A stretch of DNA of 64,000 bases from Leptospira ognonensis (GTDB lineage: Bacteria; Spirochaetota; Leptospiria; Leptospirales; Leptospiraceae), in the NCBI RefSeq assembly GCF_004770745.1, contig NZ_RQGD01000046.1, positions 62,001 through 126,000 of the forward strand, given 5' to 3'. The translations under genes were made by a program, and so were the position numbers. This document shows, in pieces, positions 36,257 through 46,061 of this stretch. The notes below the pieces were generated by a model. That model was not told the DNA's origin. It ran no database searches and was given only the letters and a program-made list of their open reading frames with translations. Numbering within the stretch: position 1 is the stretch's first letter; each line of letters begins with the position of its first letter.

Positions 36257-37246
36257 ATGTTACGTGGACTTAGAAGGCTCAACCGTTATGAGAGAAGAAT
36301 TTTAGAAATTGTTAAGCTAGGTGGTAAAAATGCTCGCTTACAACAATTTGGGTTTTCGAGTAAAACCGAAGAAGGATTTCGCTTTCCCATTCATGCGATA
36401 GAAATTGGAACGGAAAAGGCGATTCGAAAAAATCCTGTGGGGATCGTTGCGGGAGTCCACGGACTTGAAACGATTGGTATCCGTGTTCTTCTCGATTTTT
36501 TAGAATTTATTCTCAATAAACGGAACAGTGGTTACCTTGCTGATGTTGAAAAAGGTAAGGTCGGTATCATCGTTGTTCCGATCGTGAATCCGGGAGGCGT
36601 AGCCAAAAAAACCCGTTCAAATCCTGCAGGAGTGGATTTGATGCGGAACTCGGGTGTTGAAGCAGAATCTGCACCCTTACTGTTTGGAGGTCAGAAATTC
36701 AGTGCGAAGCTACCATATTTTAGAGGGAGAACGTTGGAACCAGAATCACGTGCTCTTTATCGTTACGTTCATAAATATTTTTTCTCCACCGAAGATGCGA
36801 TCATGCCTGTGCTCGACCTTCATTCTGGTTTTGGAACGGTTGATCATGTTTGGTGGCCCTATGCAGGAACCAAACGACCTTGTGTTGATACTCAGTTGTT
36901 TGAGAAAATTGCAAACTATATGCAAACTAGACTTGGTCACACGAAATACAGGTTTGGTCCGCAAAGCGAAACGTATACGACGCATGGTGATCTTTGGGAT
37001 AGATTCTATGATCATTTTCAAGAAAAGATCATTGCCAAAAATGAAAATATCAATTCTCGCTTTCTTCCTCTGACACTTGAAATTGGAACATGGTCAGATA
37101 TAAAAGAAAATCCATCAAAACTTTTTCGCAAACGTGGGATATTCAATCCGGCACCTGAAAATAAAAAGGAAACAATAGTCGGATATAGAGATTTTCTACG
37201 CGATTTTGTTTTGCTTGGAAAGACGAAACTTGGCAATTGGTTATAG
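36257..37246 (+). CDS. M14-type zinc carboxypeptidase-like protein (DUF2817-like)
   Basis: 329 aa. Zinc-binding HxxE is visible in 'GVHGLETIG' and the third ligand in 'VLDLHSGFG'; 'VVPIVNPGGVAKKTRSNPAGVDLMRN' (in parts) is the M14/succinylglutamate-desuccinylase signature and the catalytic Glu is likely in 'LTLEIGTW'. Starts 3 bp after the previous stop, so last gene of the operon. May hydrolyse a peptide or peptidoglycan-linked amino acid; substrate unknown. Confidence 0.85.
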   Translation: MLRGLRRLNRYERRILEIVKLGGKNARLQQFGFSSKTEEGFRFPIHAIEIGTEKAIRKNPVGIVAGVHGLETIGIRVLLDFLEFILNKRNSGYLADVEKGKVGIIVVPIVNPGGVAKKTRSNPAGVDLMRNSGVEAESAPLLFGGQKFSAKLPYFRGRTLEPESRALYRYVHKYFFSTEDAIMPVLDLHSGFGTVDHVWWPYAGTKRPCVDTQLFEKIANYMQTRLGHTKYRFGPQSETYTTHGDLWDRFYDHFQEKIIAKNENINSRFLPLTLEIGTWSDIKENPSKLFRKRGIFNPAPENKKETIVGYRDFLRDFVLLGKTKLGNWL

Positions 37247-37337
37247 AATTAAAAACATCTTAAGAAAACTCTCAGTTGTTACGAGAGATCATTTCTCGAA
37301 AACCTCTATATGTTGGAGTGCGACTTTTTTACTCTCG

Positions 37338-37363
37338 TGGAGAAGGAAAAAAATCCTTCTCCA
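37338..37363. terminator. Bidirectional terminator
   Basis: Ten-bp perfect stem TGGAGAAGGA/TCCTTCTCCA around an A6 loop, between convergent genes ending at 37246 and 37373. Confidence 0.7.
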
Positions 37364-37372
37364 TACGTAGAC

Positions 37373-38464
37373 TTATTTACAACGAATTTTGCCTAAGAAG
37401 ATTGTTTCTGAAATTCCAAAGCTAGTAGTTACGTTACTCCAACTCAAACCATCTTTAGAAGTAGAGACTTTAGTGTAAATTGAGTTACTTGCACTAGTTG
37501 GCTGGACACCTACAAAGGTTGCATTTGTCGAATCATAGGAAATAGATCTCAAAAGTACCCGATTTGATTTTGTCCAAGTGATGCCATCTGTGGAAGTGAA
37601 ATGACTGGATTGGGTAGAGGTTGTACCAACTGCAACGAAGATTCCATTTCCAAATGCTATATCACTAAAATTAAATGAGGAGTCTTCACCTGTGCGTATG
37701 GTCCAGGTTATACCATCTGTTGACGTGCTTATAATGCCTGAACCACCCACAGCAACAAACATAGAGTTAGCATATATGATTTTTACAACAACCATGGCTT
37801 TGTTATTGGTCGAAGCAGTCCAATTGGTTCCGTTATTTGTAGAATATAGAATCGAAGAATTGAATGATGTTTGGTTGGCTAAATTTCCACCCGCTACCCA
37901 TGTTCCATTTCCCACAGCAATCGTTGATAAATTATTTGGAGAAACACCTGTAGCAGATATATCTGAAGCAGTTGTTCCATTTGTTGATCGTAATATGAGG
38001 CCGGCTCTACCTACCCCAATCGTTGTCCCGCCAGATGTCGCAATGCCATAAATATAGTCATGGCTCCTTGTGAGAGTTTGCCATCCGTTAGAACTGTTCG
38101 ATTTTACGATTCCAAGAGCTTCTCCTAAAAACCAACTTGTTCCATCATGAATTGCGTCCTGAGCGTAGATAAAATTTCCATCGGTATCTTTTGCACCAAA
38201 AGTGTTACTTATCCTGGCTCCAGACCAATCTTTGTAAGTAGAATCAGCATTGCCTAGGATTGCGCCGTTTGCGACAATCAGACAAGTCGCATTGGCTGGT
38301 ATACTCGAAGTGGAGGGTGCAAGGATCGTTTGCCAAAATAAAAATTGACCGAGTACGTCTTTGTTCGGATCCTCTTTTTTTTGGCAAAAACTAGTAGTGA
38401 GTAGAAGGGAAAGAGCGAATATCCCCTTTAAAATATTCTGAAACTTTAAATTAGCAGATTTCAT
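37373..38464 (-). CDS. BNR-like repeat lipoprotein
   Basis: 363 aa. 'FALSLLLTTSFC' ends a lipoprotein signal peptide. Repeats 'SSTNNGTNWT', 'TSTDGITWT', 'TSTDGITWTKSN' and 'TSKDGLSWS' are Asp-box-like, interleaved with 'IAVGNGTWVAGG', 'IFVAVG' and similar strands, giving a beta-propeller. Similar class to the protein at 26119-27273. Function unknown. Confidence 0.75.
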   Translation of the reverse strand: MKSANLKFQNILKGIFALSLLLTTSFCQKKEDPNKDVLGQFLFWQTILAPSTSSIPANATCLIVANGAILGNADSTYKDWSGARISNTFGAKDTDGNFIYAQDAIHDGTSWFLGEALGIVKSNSSNGWQTLTRSHDYIYGIATSGGTTIGVGRAGLILRSTNGTTASDISATGVSPNNLSTIAVGNGTWVAGGNLANQTSFNSSILYSTNNGTNWTASTNNKAMVVVKIIYANSMFVAVGGSGIISTSTDGITWTIRTGEDSSFNFSDIAFGNGIFVAVGTTSTQSSHFTSTDGITWTKSNRVLLRSISYDSTNATFVGVQPTSASNSIYTKVSTSKDGLSWSNVTTSFGISETIFLGKIRCK

Positions 38465-38532
38465 ATTGATTCCTTAGGGACGTTTCCCATAAGCAATAAT
38501 TATAATCTTTTTATATTAGAATTCGCCTGGAA

Positions 38533-40167
38533 TCAAGAATCCGAACTTCCAACGAGAACATTTTTTCTAAAATCTTTGGGATTCATGCCTGTGAACTTCT
38601 GAAAGGATTCATAAAAGCTCGATTTAGTATTAAAACCTACCGCAAACGCTATGGATAGAACACTTCTTTTTGGCTCCGTGCGCAATAATTCCTTTGATTC
38701 GACGATCCGATACTGATTTATATATCCAGAAAAATTTGTTTTCATTTCTTCATTAATGAGTTCCGAAAGCTGGTCTGCACGGATTCCCAGCATTTCGGAT
38801 AGTCTGTTAAGGCTCAAGTCTTCATCGCAGTAAAGTTTTTCCTCTTCCATGAGAAGTTTCATTTTTTCTAATATTAAAGAACGATCCAGATTCAGCAGTC
38901 GCGTTGACTTTTTGGGAATATGATCTGCTTTATCTCTATCTCCAATAATTACCTGAGTCATTTTGAAATATTTATTTTCATTTAGTTCTTGCATTCGATC
39001 CACAATGGCAAAATTAAAAAGAAACATCTCTATCAAAGTACCAATCTGGACCGAGTATCTTGCGAGGGGAGAGTCAGTTAACACACCTAGTGCAAATAGA
39101 TTAAAAAGAACAATGCTGATAAGGAGCGCAAACCAAGCGAGTATATAAAACCTTGCGATCTTGAGACCTTTTTTCCAAACGTAAATTCCTATACCGAGCA
39201 ACAAAAATGAAGTAATCGTTCCCAACACATGTACAATTTTATCCGCAGTCTGAAGGGATAAAAATAAACTCGTGCATGCGTTGATTAAGATGAGGAAAGA
39301 TAAAAAAAGTAAAATTGGATAAACAAATTTTGTCCTTTTCGCAATCCCTAAAAATCGATTAGAGAATAATATGACTCCAAGAAATGCGGTAGAACCAAAG
39401 AAGACAATGCACTGGTTGTTCCAAGATCCTGATTCTGGCCATAGATAAACTTTGCCTAACCCAAAATAGGTAAATTGATAAATCGCAGTAAAGAATGCAT
39501 ATATCGAATAATACAGAAAACTTGTATTTCTTGTTCTCAGGAATAGCATTATATTCAAAGAAAATATCATGACTAGAATTCCAAAAAAACCGTAAAACTT
39601 TCCATAGGTGGTTACAATTTGAAGGTGCATTTCTGAGTCTGAAAATATTTGTGGATCGATAAATAAATTAGATTCAGCAGAAAACTTTAAGAGCAGTTTT
39701 GATTTTTTATTTTTTGGAAGTGAGATATCAAATACAGGATTCGGATAATGGGGAAAAGGCGATTTGCGAAGTGGATATTTATCACCATCTATTCTATGTG
39801 AAATAAGTTCTCCTTCCGAAAATTGGAAAATTTCAACATGATCTACATAAGGTGCAGTATTTTCTAAATAAAAGGTCTCATTGTTTGTATCATTCAAAAT
39901 ATTGAGACAGATCCAATGAGTTGCTTTCGTAAAACCCAATAGGTAAGGCAAATTGACTTTTCGCCATTTTTTTGGTATTGTAACAAGTTCCTCGGCTGAC
40001 TCGGCTCCCGTTGGATCTTCCAAAGTCAAAGCCATCGGTGTACGAGAAAGATAGGACGATAAGGGAATCGCCTCTGAACAAGATTCTGGCCTTACTTTTT
40101 TTTCATACGCATCTAACTTACTGTAAGTTTCGATGACTAGTATGAATAAAAGTAGGATTTTAGTCAT
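38533..40167 (-). CDS. 7TMR-DISM sensor with AraC-type DNA-binding domain
   Basis: 544 aa. A signal peptide and periplasmic 7TMR-DISMED2-like domain (about residues 30-185) precede seven TM helices (about 190-400). The last ~100 aa form an AraC HTH ('LNRLSEMLGIRADQLSELI', 'VLSIAFAVGFNTKSSFYESF', 'TGMNPKDFRKN'). Senses an extracellular ligand and acts on DNA directly from the membrane. Its start overlaps the stop of the glycerol facilitator gene by 4 nt. Confidence 0.88.
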   Translation of the reverse strand: MTKILLLFILVIETYSKLDAYEKKVRPESCSEAIPLSSYLSRTPMALTLEDPTGAESAEELVTIPKKWRKVNLPYLLGFTKATHWICLNILNDTNNETFYLENTAPYVDHVEIFQFSEGELISHRIDGDKYPLRKSPFPHYPNPVFDISLPKNKKSKLLLKFSAESNLFIDPQIFSDSEMHLQIVTTYGKFYGFFGILVMIFSLNIMLFLRTRNTSFLYYSIYAFFTAIYQFTYFGLGKVYLWPESGSWNNQCIVFFGSTAFLGVILFSNRFLGIAKRTKFVYPILLFLSFLILINACTSLFLSLQTADKIVHVLGTITSFLLLGIGIYVWKKGLKIARFYILAWFALLISIVLFNLFALGVLTDSPLARYSVQIGTLIEMFLFNFAIVDRMQELNENKYFKMTQVIIGDRDKADHIPKKSTRLLNLDRSLILEKMKLLMEEEKLYCDEDLSLNRLSEMLGIRADQLSELINEEMKTNFSGYINQYRIVESKELLRTEPKRSVLSIAFAVGFNTKSSFYESFQKFTGMNPKDFRKNVLVGSSDS

Positions 40168-40874
40168 AACATCAGAAGGGAAGCAGCAATTCCAGCCCCT
40201 GCAATGGGAGCAAGTATCGGTAACCAGGCATACTTCCAGTTGGAGGTTCCTTTGTTGGGGATAGGTAGTAAATAATGGGCAAGCCTTGGACCAAGATCTC
40301 TAGCAGGATTGATGGCATAACCTGTTGTTCCTCCCATAGAAAGCCCGATTGCAAACACCAAAGCCCCGACTAGACAGGCACCAAATGCGGGAGACAAAGC
40401 ATTGTTAGATGGCGCGAAAATTGAGTGAATGCCAATTACAAGTACAATCGTCCCAAACACTTCGCTAAGAAAATTTGCAATCGTATATGAAATGGCAGGA
40501 TCGGTCGAAAAGACTGCCAAAATCAAGCTTGGATCTGTGGTTTTTTTCCAATGGGGAAGATAGTGAAGGTATACAAGAAGTGCTCCAAAAAAAGCCCCGG
40601 ATATTTGAGCCGAGATATAAAGCAGTAGTTTTGAAAAATCACCCGTTTGGATGCAGACAGAAAGCGTGACAGCAGGATTCAAATGTGCCCCCGGACTTCC
40701 AAATGCTTTTGCTACAAAGATGCCGAATATGACGGCGAGCGCCCAACCAGCTGTGATGGAAATCCAGCCAGAATTCTTTGCTTTGGAATGCTCTAAAAGT
40801 GCGCCAGCAACGACTCCGTCACCTAATAGAATTAATACAAGAGTCCCGAAAAATTCGCCTGTCCATTCATTCAT
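40164..40874 (-). CDS. glpF: Aquaporin-family glycerol facilitator
   Basis: 236 aa, six TM helices plus two half-helices. Both NPA motifs are intact: 'HLNPAVTLS' and 'AINPARDLGPR'. The Asp after the second motif (NPARD) is the glycerol-facilitator mark, as opposed to strict aquaporins. Allows passive glycerol entry. Overlaps the 7TMR-DISM/AraC gene, so the two are co-transcribed. Confidence 0.9.
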   Translation of the reverse strand: MNEWTGEFFGTLVLILLGDGVVAGALLEHSKAKNSGWISITAGWALAVIFGIFVAKAFGSPGAHLNPAVTLSVCIQTGDFSKLLLYISAQISGAFFGALLVYLHYLPHWKKTTDPSLILAVFSTDPAISYTIANFLSEVFGTIVLVIGIHSIFAPSNNALSPAFGACLVGALVFAIGLSMGGTTGYAINPARDLGPRLAHYLLPIPNKGTSNWKYAWLPILAPIAGAGIAASLLML

Positions 40875-41004
40875 TTAAAAAACACCTTTGATTTCGATAA
40901 TTTAAAGGGACATAGAGGATGATTGGCAATCATAAATGCAATTTTTTTCAGAGGATTTTCTTCTGGGATTTTCTCTAGAATCTGAAATATTGGAAAAATC
41001 GACC

Positions 41005-42297
41005 ATGAAAAATAAGGCTCTTGAGTACCACTCTAGTTTTCCAAAGGGAAAAACAAAAATTGTCCCAACAAAACCCACTGAAACCAGCTATGATCTATCG
41101 CTTGCGTATTCTCCTGGAGTTGCTTTCCCATGTTTGGAAATCGAAAAAAATCCTGAGATGGTTTATGAATATACGAACAAGGGTAATTTGGTCGGTATCA
41201 TCTCGAATGGAACCGCAGTTCTTGGTTTAGGGAATATCGGTGCGGCAGCGGGAAAACCTGTTATGGAAGGTAAGGCCGTACTTTTCAAAAAATTTGCCGG
41301 TATCGATGTATTTGATATCGAAGTCAACGAGACAGATCCAGAAAAATTCATTCAAATTGTAAAATCCCTAGAACCAACGTTTGGTGGGATTAATTTAGAA
41401 GACATTCGAGCTCCAGAGTGTTTTCATATCGAGCGAACGTTAGATGCTCAAATGGCGATTCCCGTTTTCCATGACGACCAGCATGGAACAGCCATCATTT
41501 GTACGGCAGCCTTACTCAATTCTCTCGAATTGACGGGTAAAAAAGCTCAAGATTTAAAAGTTGTGATCAACGGTGCAGGTGCGGCCGCGATTTCGATTGC
41601 TGAGATGCTTACGCGAATTGGAGTGGATCATGATAAAATATTTATGTTAGATTCGAAAGGAGTCATCACAGATAAACGTACTGGCTTACATGAATCCAAA
41701 ATTCCTTTTATGCGCCAAACAAATGCAGTGACTTTGGAAGAAATTTTTCCAGGCACGGACTTATTTATTGGTGTTTCTGTTGCGAACGTCGTAACACCAA
41801 ATATGATTAAGTCGATGGCGAAAGATCCGATCGTATTTGCTCTTGCCAATCCAGATCCCGAAATTCCTTATCCAGATGCGAAAGCCGTCAGGGAAGATTT
41901 GATCATGGCAACAGGTAGAAGTGATTATCCGAATCAGGTGAATAATGTTCTTGGCTTCCCCTTTATATTTCGAGGTGCCATTGATGTTAGAGCAAAGATA
42001 GTCAATATGGAAATGAAATTAGCTGCCGCCTACGCGCTTGCTGCGTTAACGAAAGAACCAGTTCCTTTAGAAGTGGCGGAAGCGTACGGCTTAGAGCATA
42101 TCGAATTCAATAAAGACTACATCATTCCGAAACCCTTAGATGCACGAGTCCTTTATAGCGTTGCGCCTGCGGTTGCGGAAGCGGCAGTGAAATCAGGTGT
42201 CTCCCAAATTGGCTATCCTGGAAGAGAAGAATACCAAGCCATCCTGGCTAACATCATGGCCCACCAAAGAGAAAAGCTTGTGGGATCAGCCACTTAA
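41005..42297 (+). CDS. Malic enzyme (oxaloacetate-decarboxylating malate dehydrogenase)
   Basis: About 430 aa from ATG 41005; an upstream in-frame ATG at 40936 would add 23 unlikely residues. '[19 protein letters not shown]' , '[31 protein letters not shown]' (in parts), '[15 protein letters not shown]' and '[11 protein letters not shown]' are the malic-enzyme catalytic blocks; '[17 protein letters not shown]' is the NAD(P) fold. Short prokaryotic form without the phosphotransacetylase domain. Converts malate to pyruvate and CO2 with NAD(P)H. Confidence 0.95.
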   Translation: MKNKALEYHSSFPKGKTKIVPTKPTETSYDLSLAYSPGVAFPCLEIEKNPEMVYEYTNKGNLVGIISNGTAVLGLGNIGAAAGKPVMEGKAVLFKKFAGIDVFDIEVNETDPEKFIQIVKSLEPTFGGINLEDIRAPECFHIERTLDAQMAIPVFHDDQHGTAIICTAALLNSLELTGKKAQDLKVVINGAGAAAISIAEMLTRIGVDHDKIFMLDSKGVITDKRTGLHESKIPFMRQTNAVTLEEIFPGTDLFIGVSVANVVTPNMIKSMAKDPIVFALANPDPEIPYPDAKAVREDLIMATGRSDYPNQVNNVLGFPFIFRGAIDVRAKIVNMEMKLAAAYALAALTKEPVPLEVAEAYGLEHIEFNKDYIIPKPLDARVLYSVAPAVAEAAVKSGVSQIGYPGREEYQAILANIMAHQREKLVGSAT

Positions 42298-42341
42298 AAA
42301 CAAAAAAAAAGCCCATTCAGGAAAAAAAGTATTTACAAAAA

Positions 42342-42356
42342 TTGTGCGACGCACAA
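42342..42356. promoter_or_regulatory. PhaR-like palindrome 1
   Basis: TTGTGC-GAC-GCACAA, perfect apart from the 3-bp centre. Located 47 bp before the phasin start. The same half-sites occur in the second copy. Confidence 0.7.
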
Positions 42357-42363
42357 GATTGGG

Positions 42364-42378
42364 TTGTGCAGTGCACAA
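42364..42378. promoter_or_regulatory. PhaR-like palindrome 2
   Basis: TTGTGC-AGT-GCACAA, centred 22 bp (about two helical turns) from the first. TGC/GCA-type palindromes are known sites of PhaR, the repressor of phasin genes in PHA-accumulating bacteria. Confidence 0.7.
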
Positions 42379-42402
42379 TAGGTGAAAACCAGGAGCTAAA
42401 CA

Positions 42403-42780
42403 ATGGAAAAACAAATAATGGACATTCTTAATGCAGGGATCGGAATTTTCCAATCAGGAAAAGAAGGTTTGGACAAAGCAAAAGTACAACTTGAGCAAAC
42501 TTATAATGAGTTAGTATCAAAAGGTGCTTCTGACAATTCTGAAGACTCTGTAAAAGTGCGCCAATCTGTTGACAAAATCCTAACAGACATTAAAGAATTT
42601 TCTAGCGTTGCTGGAAAAAATTATGATGAAACTCGTTCAAAAATCGTAGAAAATTATGCTAAGATTTCTGAAGAGATTAAATCTAGAATGCCTGAAGGCA
42701 AAATTGAATCAGTAAAAGCAAAAATTAATGAAGTTGCTGAATCAATTAAAAAATCAAGCGCTCCTACAGCAAAAGCTTAA
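42403..42780 (+). CDS. Phasin-like granule/coiled-coil protein
   Basis: 125 aa, nearly all helical and Lys/Glu/Ser-rich, '[31 protein letters not shown]' (in parts) and '[18 protein letters not shown]' resembling poly(hydroxyalkanoate)-associated phasins. AGGAG precedes the ATG. The two TTGTGC palindromes upstream are typical of PhaR control. No PHA synthase is in the window. Confidence 0.75.
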   Translation: MEKQIMDILNAGIGIFQSGKEGLDKAKVQLEQTYNELVSKGASDNSEDSVKVRQSVDKILTDIKEFSSVAGKNYDETRSKIVENYAKISEEIKSRMPEGKIESVKAKINEVAESIKKSSAPTAKA

Positions 42781-42800
42781 GAGCAAACCAACAATACCTT

Positions 42801-42825
42801 AAGGCTGGGCAACCAGCCTTTTCTA
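42801..42825 (+). terminator. Terminator after phasin gene
   Basis: Perfect 8-bp stem AAGGCTGG/CCAGCCTT with loop GCAA and a following T-rich tract. Confidence 0.85.
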
Positions 42826-42871
42826 TTTATACACATTGACATAACTTTCTTTTCATTTTATATGGGAATTG

Positions 42872-43708
42872 ATGAAAAAAATCCCTCTCTCCATACTTCT
42901 CATCCTAACATCCATCATATTCTCTTGTAAGTTAGCTGACTTAAGACCTAGTTTATTATTAAACACGGGCATCAATCCTGAACTGAACAAAAAAGCTATC
43001 ACAGTTATTTCTAATCCCTCGGATGTTAACCTCAAGCCTGGAGATTGGAAAAATTACAAACAGATCCAATTCACTCTGCGAGATGTCTGGCATTCTAAGG
43101 TTGTAAGATTCTTTACGCCGATCAAAGAATCCGATCAAAGAATGAAGGTGTTCCTCGATTTTGAAAAAAATACAATGGAGATCGAATTACTAAATGGAGT
43201 CAATAAGGGTTTGATATTAGGGATCGCAAAGAAAGATGCCTACCAAATCTCGGACGATACGGGGAAAGTATTCACTGGCGACGATGAAGTAAGGGTATAC
43301 TTAGAATCTCTGAGACTTTATTTGATGTTAGTATGGAAACCAAAGGATTTTGAAATTAAACAATATGCTGGCGAAGTTAATACAATGGGAAAGGATTATG
43401 AAACTGTGTATTTAACCTCTGTTCAGGTAGAGGCTACGCCAGATACCGACCAATACTTAGCTTATTATGAAAAAGACAGCGGTGCCCTGGAATGGATGGA
43501 GTTTACCTACAGAGATCTTTTCTCTTGGTATCGCGGAGTGTTGAAGTTTGGCTTTTATGAAAATTGGGAGGGACTTTATTTTCCAAGAAGGATTACTATT
43601 TTAGACAAGTTCAATGCAGAAGACTTTGTGCATGAAATCCGCATTGAACGAATTGAAATCCCTAAGAAACCATTAATTGAAGAACAACTGATTCGTGAAC
43701 AAAATTAA
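42872..43708 (+). CDS. Putative lipoprotein, unknown function
   Basis: About 278 aa from ATG 42872 with GGGA just upstream. [19 protein letters not shown] is a lipoprotein signal. The mature part is beta-rich ('[17 protein letters not shown]', '[20 protein letters not shown]'), like the LolA/LppX or outer-membrane-lipoprotein-sorting fold, but this is only an impression. The stop overlaps the tonB stop by 4 nt, tail to tail. Confidence 0.65.
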   Translation: MKKIPLSILLILTSIIFSCKLADLRPSLLLNTGINPELNKKAITVISNPSDVNLKPGDWKNYKQIQFTLRDVWHSKVVRFFTPIKESDQRMKVFLDFEKNTMEIELLNGVNKGLILGIAKKDAYQISDDTGKVFTGDDEVRVYLESLRLYLMLVWKPKDFEIKQYAGEVNTMGKDYETVYLTSVQVEATPDTDQYLAYYEKDSGALEWMEFTYRDLFSWYRGVLKFGFYENWEGLYFPRRITILDKFNAEDFVHEIRIERIEIPKKPLIEEQLIREQN

Positions 43709-44298
43709 TTGAGCGTAAAACGAATCGGAACTAAAACTTTTACCGTTATTGGCTTTCCTTCTAAAATGGAAGGAGAAAATCGCTTTCTCTTATAAGTGGT
43801 GATGGCCTCGAGTTCGAGTCCACCGCCTAATGTCTTTCCAACAGAGCGAACTCGCAAAACTTCTCCCGTATCTGAGATGACTACTTCAAGTGTCATGGTA
43901 CCAGTAATGCCCAAGGATTTCGCTTCTGACGTATATTCAGGTCTTGTATTGGGAGAAAGATCTACAGGGGAAGTCGCACCGGACACGATGGGATCGGAAG
44001 CACCAGCAATTCTGGGGTCCTCCTTTTTCTCCTCTTTCTCCTTATCTGTTAGATCAAAATCACCATCCGTTGGTTTTGATTCATTTGTTGGTTCAGTGAT
44101 TTGGACGTTATCGATGAAGGCAACTTCCTCGATCAAATCATCTAGGCTATTCGAATCAAAGTTAGGTGTGAACCAGAAAAAAAGAATCGCTAGCTGTACT
44201 AATGCTGATAATAAAAGTCCCGCTTCCATCCGATATCTATCGATGAAGCGAAAAACTCTTTGTCTTTTGGATCTCTTGGGAATGGCTAGTGTTTCCAA
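43705..44298 (-). CDS. tonB: TonB-family energy transducer
   Basis: 197 aa. A single N-terminal TM helix ('[16 protein letters not shown]') is followed by an acidic, Pro/Asp-rich linker and a C-terminal TonB domain ('[21 protein letters not shown]...[15 protein letters not shown]', read in parts). Couples the inner-membrane proton gradient to outer-membrane receptors. Last of the exbB-exbD-exbD-tonB cluster. Confidence 0.88.
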   Translation of the reverse strand: METLAIPKRSKRQRVFRFIDRYRMEAGLLLSALVQLAILFFWFTPNFDSNSLDDLIEEVAFIDNVQITEPTNESKPTDGDFDLTDKEKEEKKEDPRIAGASDPIVSGATSPVDLSPNTRPEYTSEAKSLGITGTMTLEVVISDTGEVLRVRSVGKTLGGGLELEAITTYKRKRFSPSILEGKPITVKVLVPIRFTLN

Positions 44299-44299
44299 C

Positions 44300-44722
44300 T
44301 TATTTTCCGTTCAACCCACCACCTTGGGTGGTTTTAGTAACTAGTGATATTTTGAGTGCACCGATTTCTCTGAGTGACTCGAAAGTATTATCAATCTCTT
44401 CATAGGTTAGATTTTGATCAGCATGGATAAGAACTTTCAAATCAGGCGTTGTTGAAATCTTTGCTCGAATGTTATTCAATGCCTCATTGAACGGCATAAT
44501 GGCACCGTTAAAATAAACAGTTCGATTTTTGTCCGCAGAGAGATAAAGATTTGCGATTTTCTTATTTAATTGTTCTCCACCAGGAACATCTGGAAGGTCA
44601 ATCGGAAGATCCGGATCGGAGTCTAAAACCGATGTTACCATAAAGAAAACTAGAAGTAAAAATGCTATGTCAGCCATTGAACTTACTGGAACTGATGGAG
44701 CGGGTCTATTTCTGCGGAGCAT
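44300..44722 (-). CDS. exbD: ExbD/TolR-family protein
   Basis: 140 aa. One TM helix '[19 protein letters not shown]' with the proton-pathway Asp in '[11 protein letters not shown]', and a periplasmic domain '[25 protein letters not shown]' (in parts). One of two tandem ExbD genes; 1 bp before tonB. Confidence 0.9.
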   Translation of the reverse strand: MLRRNRPAPSVPVSSMADIAFLLLVFFMVTSVLDSDPDLPIDLPDVPGGEQLNKKIANLYLSADKNRTVYFNGAIMPFNEALNNIRAKISTTPDLKVLIHADQNLTYEEIDNTFESLREIGALKISLVTKTTQGGGLNGK

Positions 44723-44723
44723 A

Positions 44724-45143
44724 TTATTTCTTTTTTCTCACTGATATTTTTTCAAATCCACGGAGTTGCACAGCGGAAAGTGCATCTAACATCTTACCAT
44801 ACTTCGTATCGCCTGTTGTGACAATTAACGCTAATTTGTTAGGTAAATCTGGAATTTCTAAATTGTTTAATTCTTTTCTAAATTCTTTCAAATCTTCAAA
44901 TTCTTTTGTGCCAAACGATGAATTGCGCATTTTGAATTTGTCTTGAGTGACAAGGATCTCATAAACATTCTTTCTTAAAAATGGTTGAGGTTCCGATTGT
45001 TTTCTAGGAAGAGAAATATTTAACCCTTCCTTCACAAAAAAAACAGCCGTTACCATGAAAAACACAAGTAATAGAAAGGCAATATCGGACATCGATGCGG
45101 CCGATATTTCTTCTATTTCCTGCTTCTTTTTTAACTTAATCAT
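44724..45143 (-). CDS. exbD: ExbD/TolR-family protein
   Basis: 139 aa. '[19 protein letters not shown]' is the TM helix with the conserved Asp, and a periplasmic domain with '[20 protein letters not shown]'. Second ExbD of the cluster, 1 bp before the other. Confidence 0.9.
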   Translation of the reverse strand: MIKLKKKQEIEEISAASMSDIAFLLLVFFMVTAVFFVKEGLNISLPRKQSEPQPFLRKNVYEILVTQDKFKMRNSSFGTKEFEDLKEFRKELNNLEIPDLPNKLALIVTTGDTKYGKMLDALSAVQLRGFEKISVRKKK

Positions 45144-45152
45144 GAGAAATGC

Positions 45153-45980
45153 CTAAACTGCTTTTTTTCCAGCTTTCACTTTTAAATATTCTTTATAGAT
45201 CTTATTTGCAGACTCTTCCACTTCGGAGATAAAGCTTGCTACGCGACCTTGCAAATATTGGTAAAATACCATCGCAGGAATCGCAACGATCAAACCAGCT
45301 GCAGTCGTAATGAGTGCTTCTTTAATACCACCCGCAACAACTTTTGCGTTCACTGAATCGGCGTTCGCAATCGCATCGAAGGCGTTGATCATACCAGATA
45401 CTGTTCCAAGGAATCCAACTAATGGAGCAATGGTGGAGACCGCGGCAAGTACTGTAAGTCCCTTCTCTAACAAAGTGATCACTTCGCTGGCTTCGCGTTC
45501 CACACCTGATGCAAAAATTTCTGGATCGTTTTGCGAAACTTCCATACCGTTCTTTAAGACGTCTGTAATTTTCTGATCAGTGTTTTGTGAAAGAAAATCT
45601 TCAACACCTTTCAGACCGCCACCTGTGATCGCATCTTCCAAGTCTTGGTTGAAGCCTTTTCTCATCAGTTTTGTTCGTGAGAAAAAGTAAATTCGTTCAA
45701 AGATAACACCCAAGGCAACGATAGAGGAAAGAAGCAGGGGCCACATGGACCAGCCACCTGTATTAAATAATTTCACCAAACCAATTTCGGACTCTTTTGC
45801 TACAGGAGCAGGGGTTTCTGTTTTTGTTTCAGAAGGAGTCTGAGTTTCCGTTGTACTATTGTTTTGCGGATCGGGTGTAGTTTGCGCAGTGATAGGCTTT
45901 GCAATTGTAAAAATGGCAACGAGTACGATGATAAAAACTACTGAGTATTTTACTGCAGTCTTTTTGACTGGAAAGTTCAT
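45153..45980 (-). CDS. exbB: ExbB/MotA/TolQ-family proton channel
   Basis: About 275 aa from ATG 45980, supported by GGAG inside the sequence just upstream; an ATG at 45992 is 4 codons earlier. An N-terminal signal-like TM and a Thr/Pro/Glu-rich linker (to about residue 60) are followed by the MotA/TolQ/ExbB domain with '[20 protein letters not shown]' and '[24 protein letters not shown]' (in parts). N-terminal extension as in some ExbB forms. Opens the TonB-system cluster. Confidence 0.92.
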   Translation of the reverse strand: MNFPVKKTAVKYSVVFIIVLVAIFTIAKPITAQTTPDPQNNSTTETQTPSETKTETPAPVAKESEIGLVKLFNTGGWSMWPLLLSSIVALGVIFERIYFFSRTKLMRKGFNQDLEDAITGGGLKGVEDFLSQNTDQKITDVLKNGMEVSQNDPEIFASGVEREASEVITLLEKGLTVLAAVSTIAPLVGFLGTVSGMINAFDAIANADSVNAKVVAGGIKEALITTAAGLIVAIPAMVFYQYLQGRVASFISEVEESANKIYKEYLKVKAGKKAV

Positions 45981-46061
45981 GAATGTCTCCATATCAGAAT
46001 GATATAGAGAAACGATAGTGGATTTGTGTTACAAAATTATTACAGAAGTATTACAAAGAGC

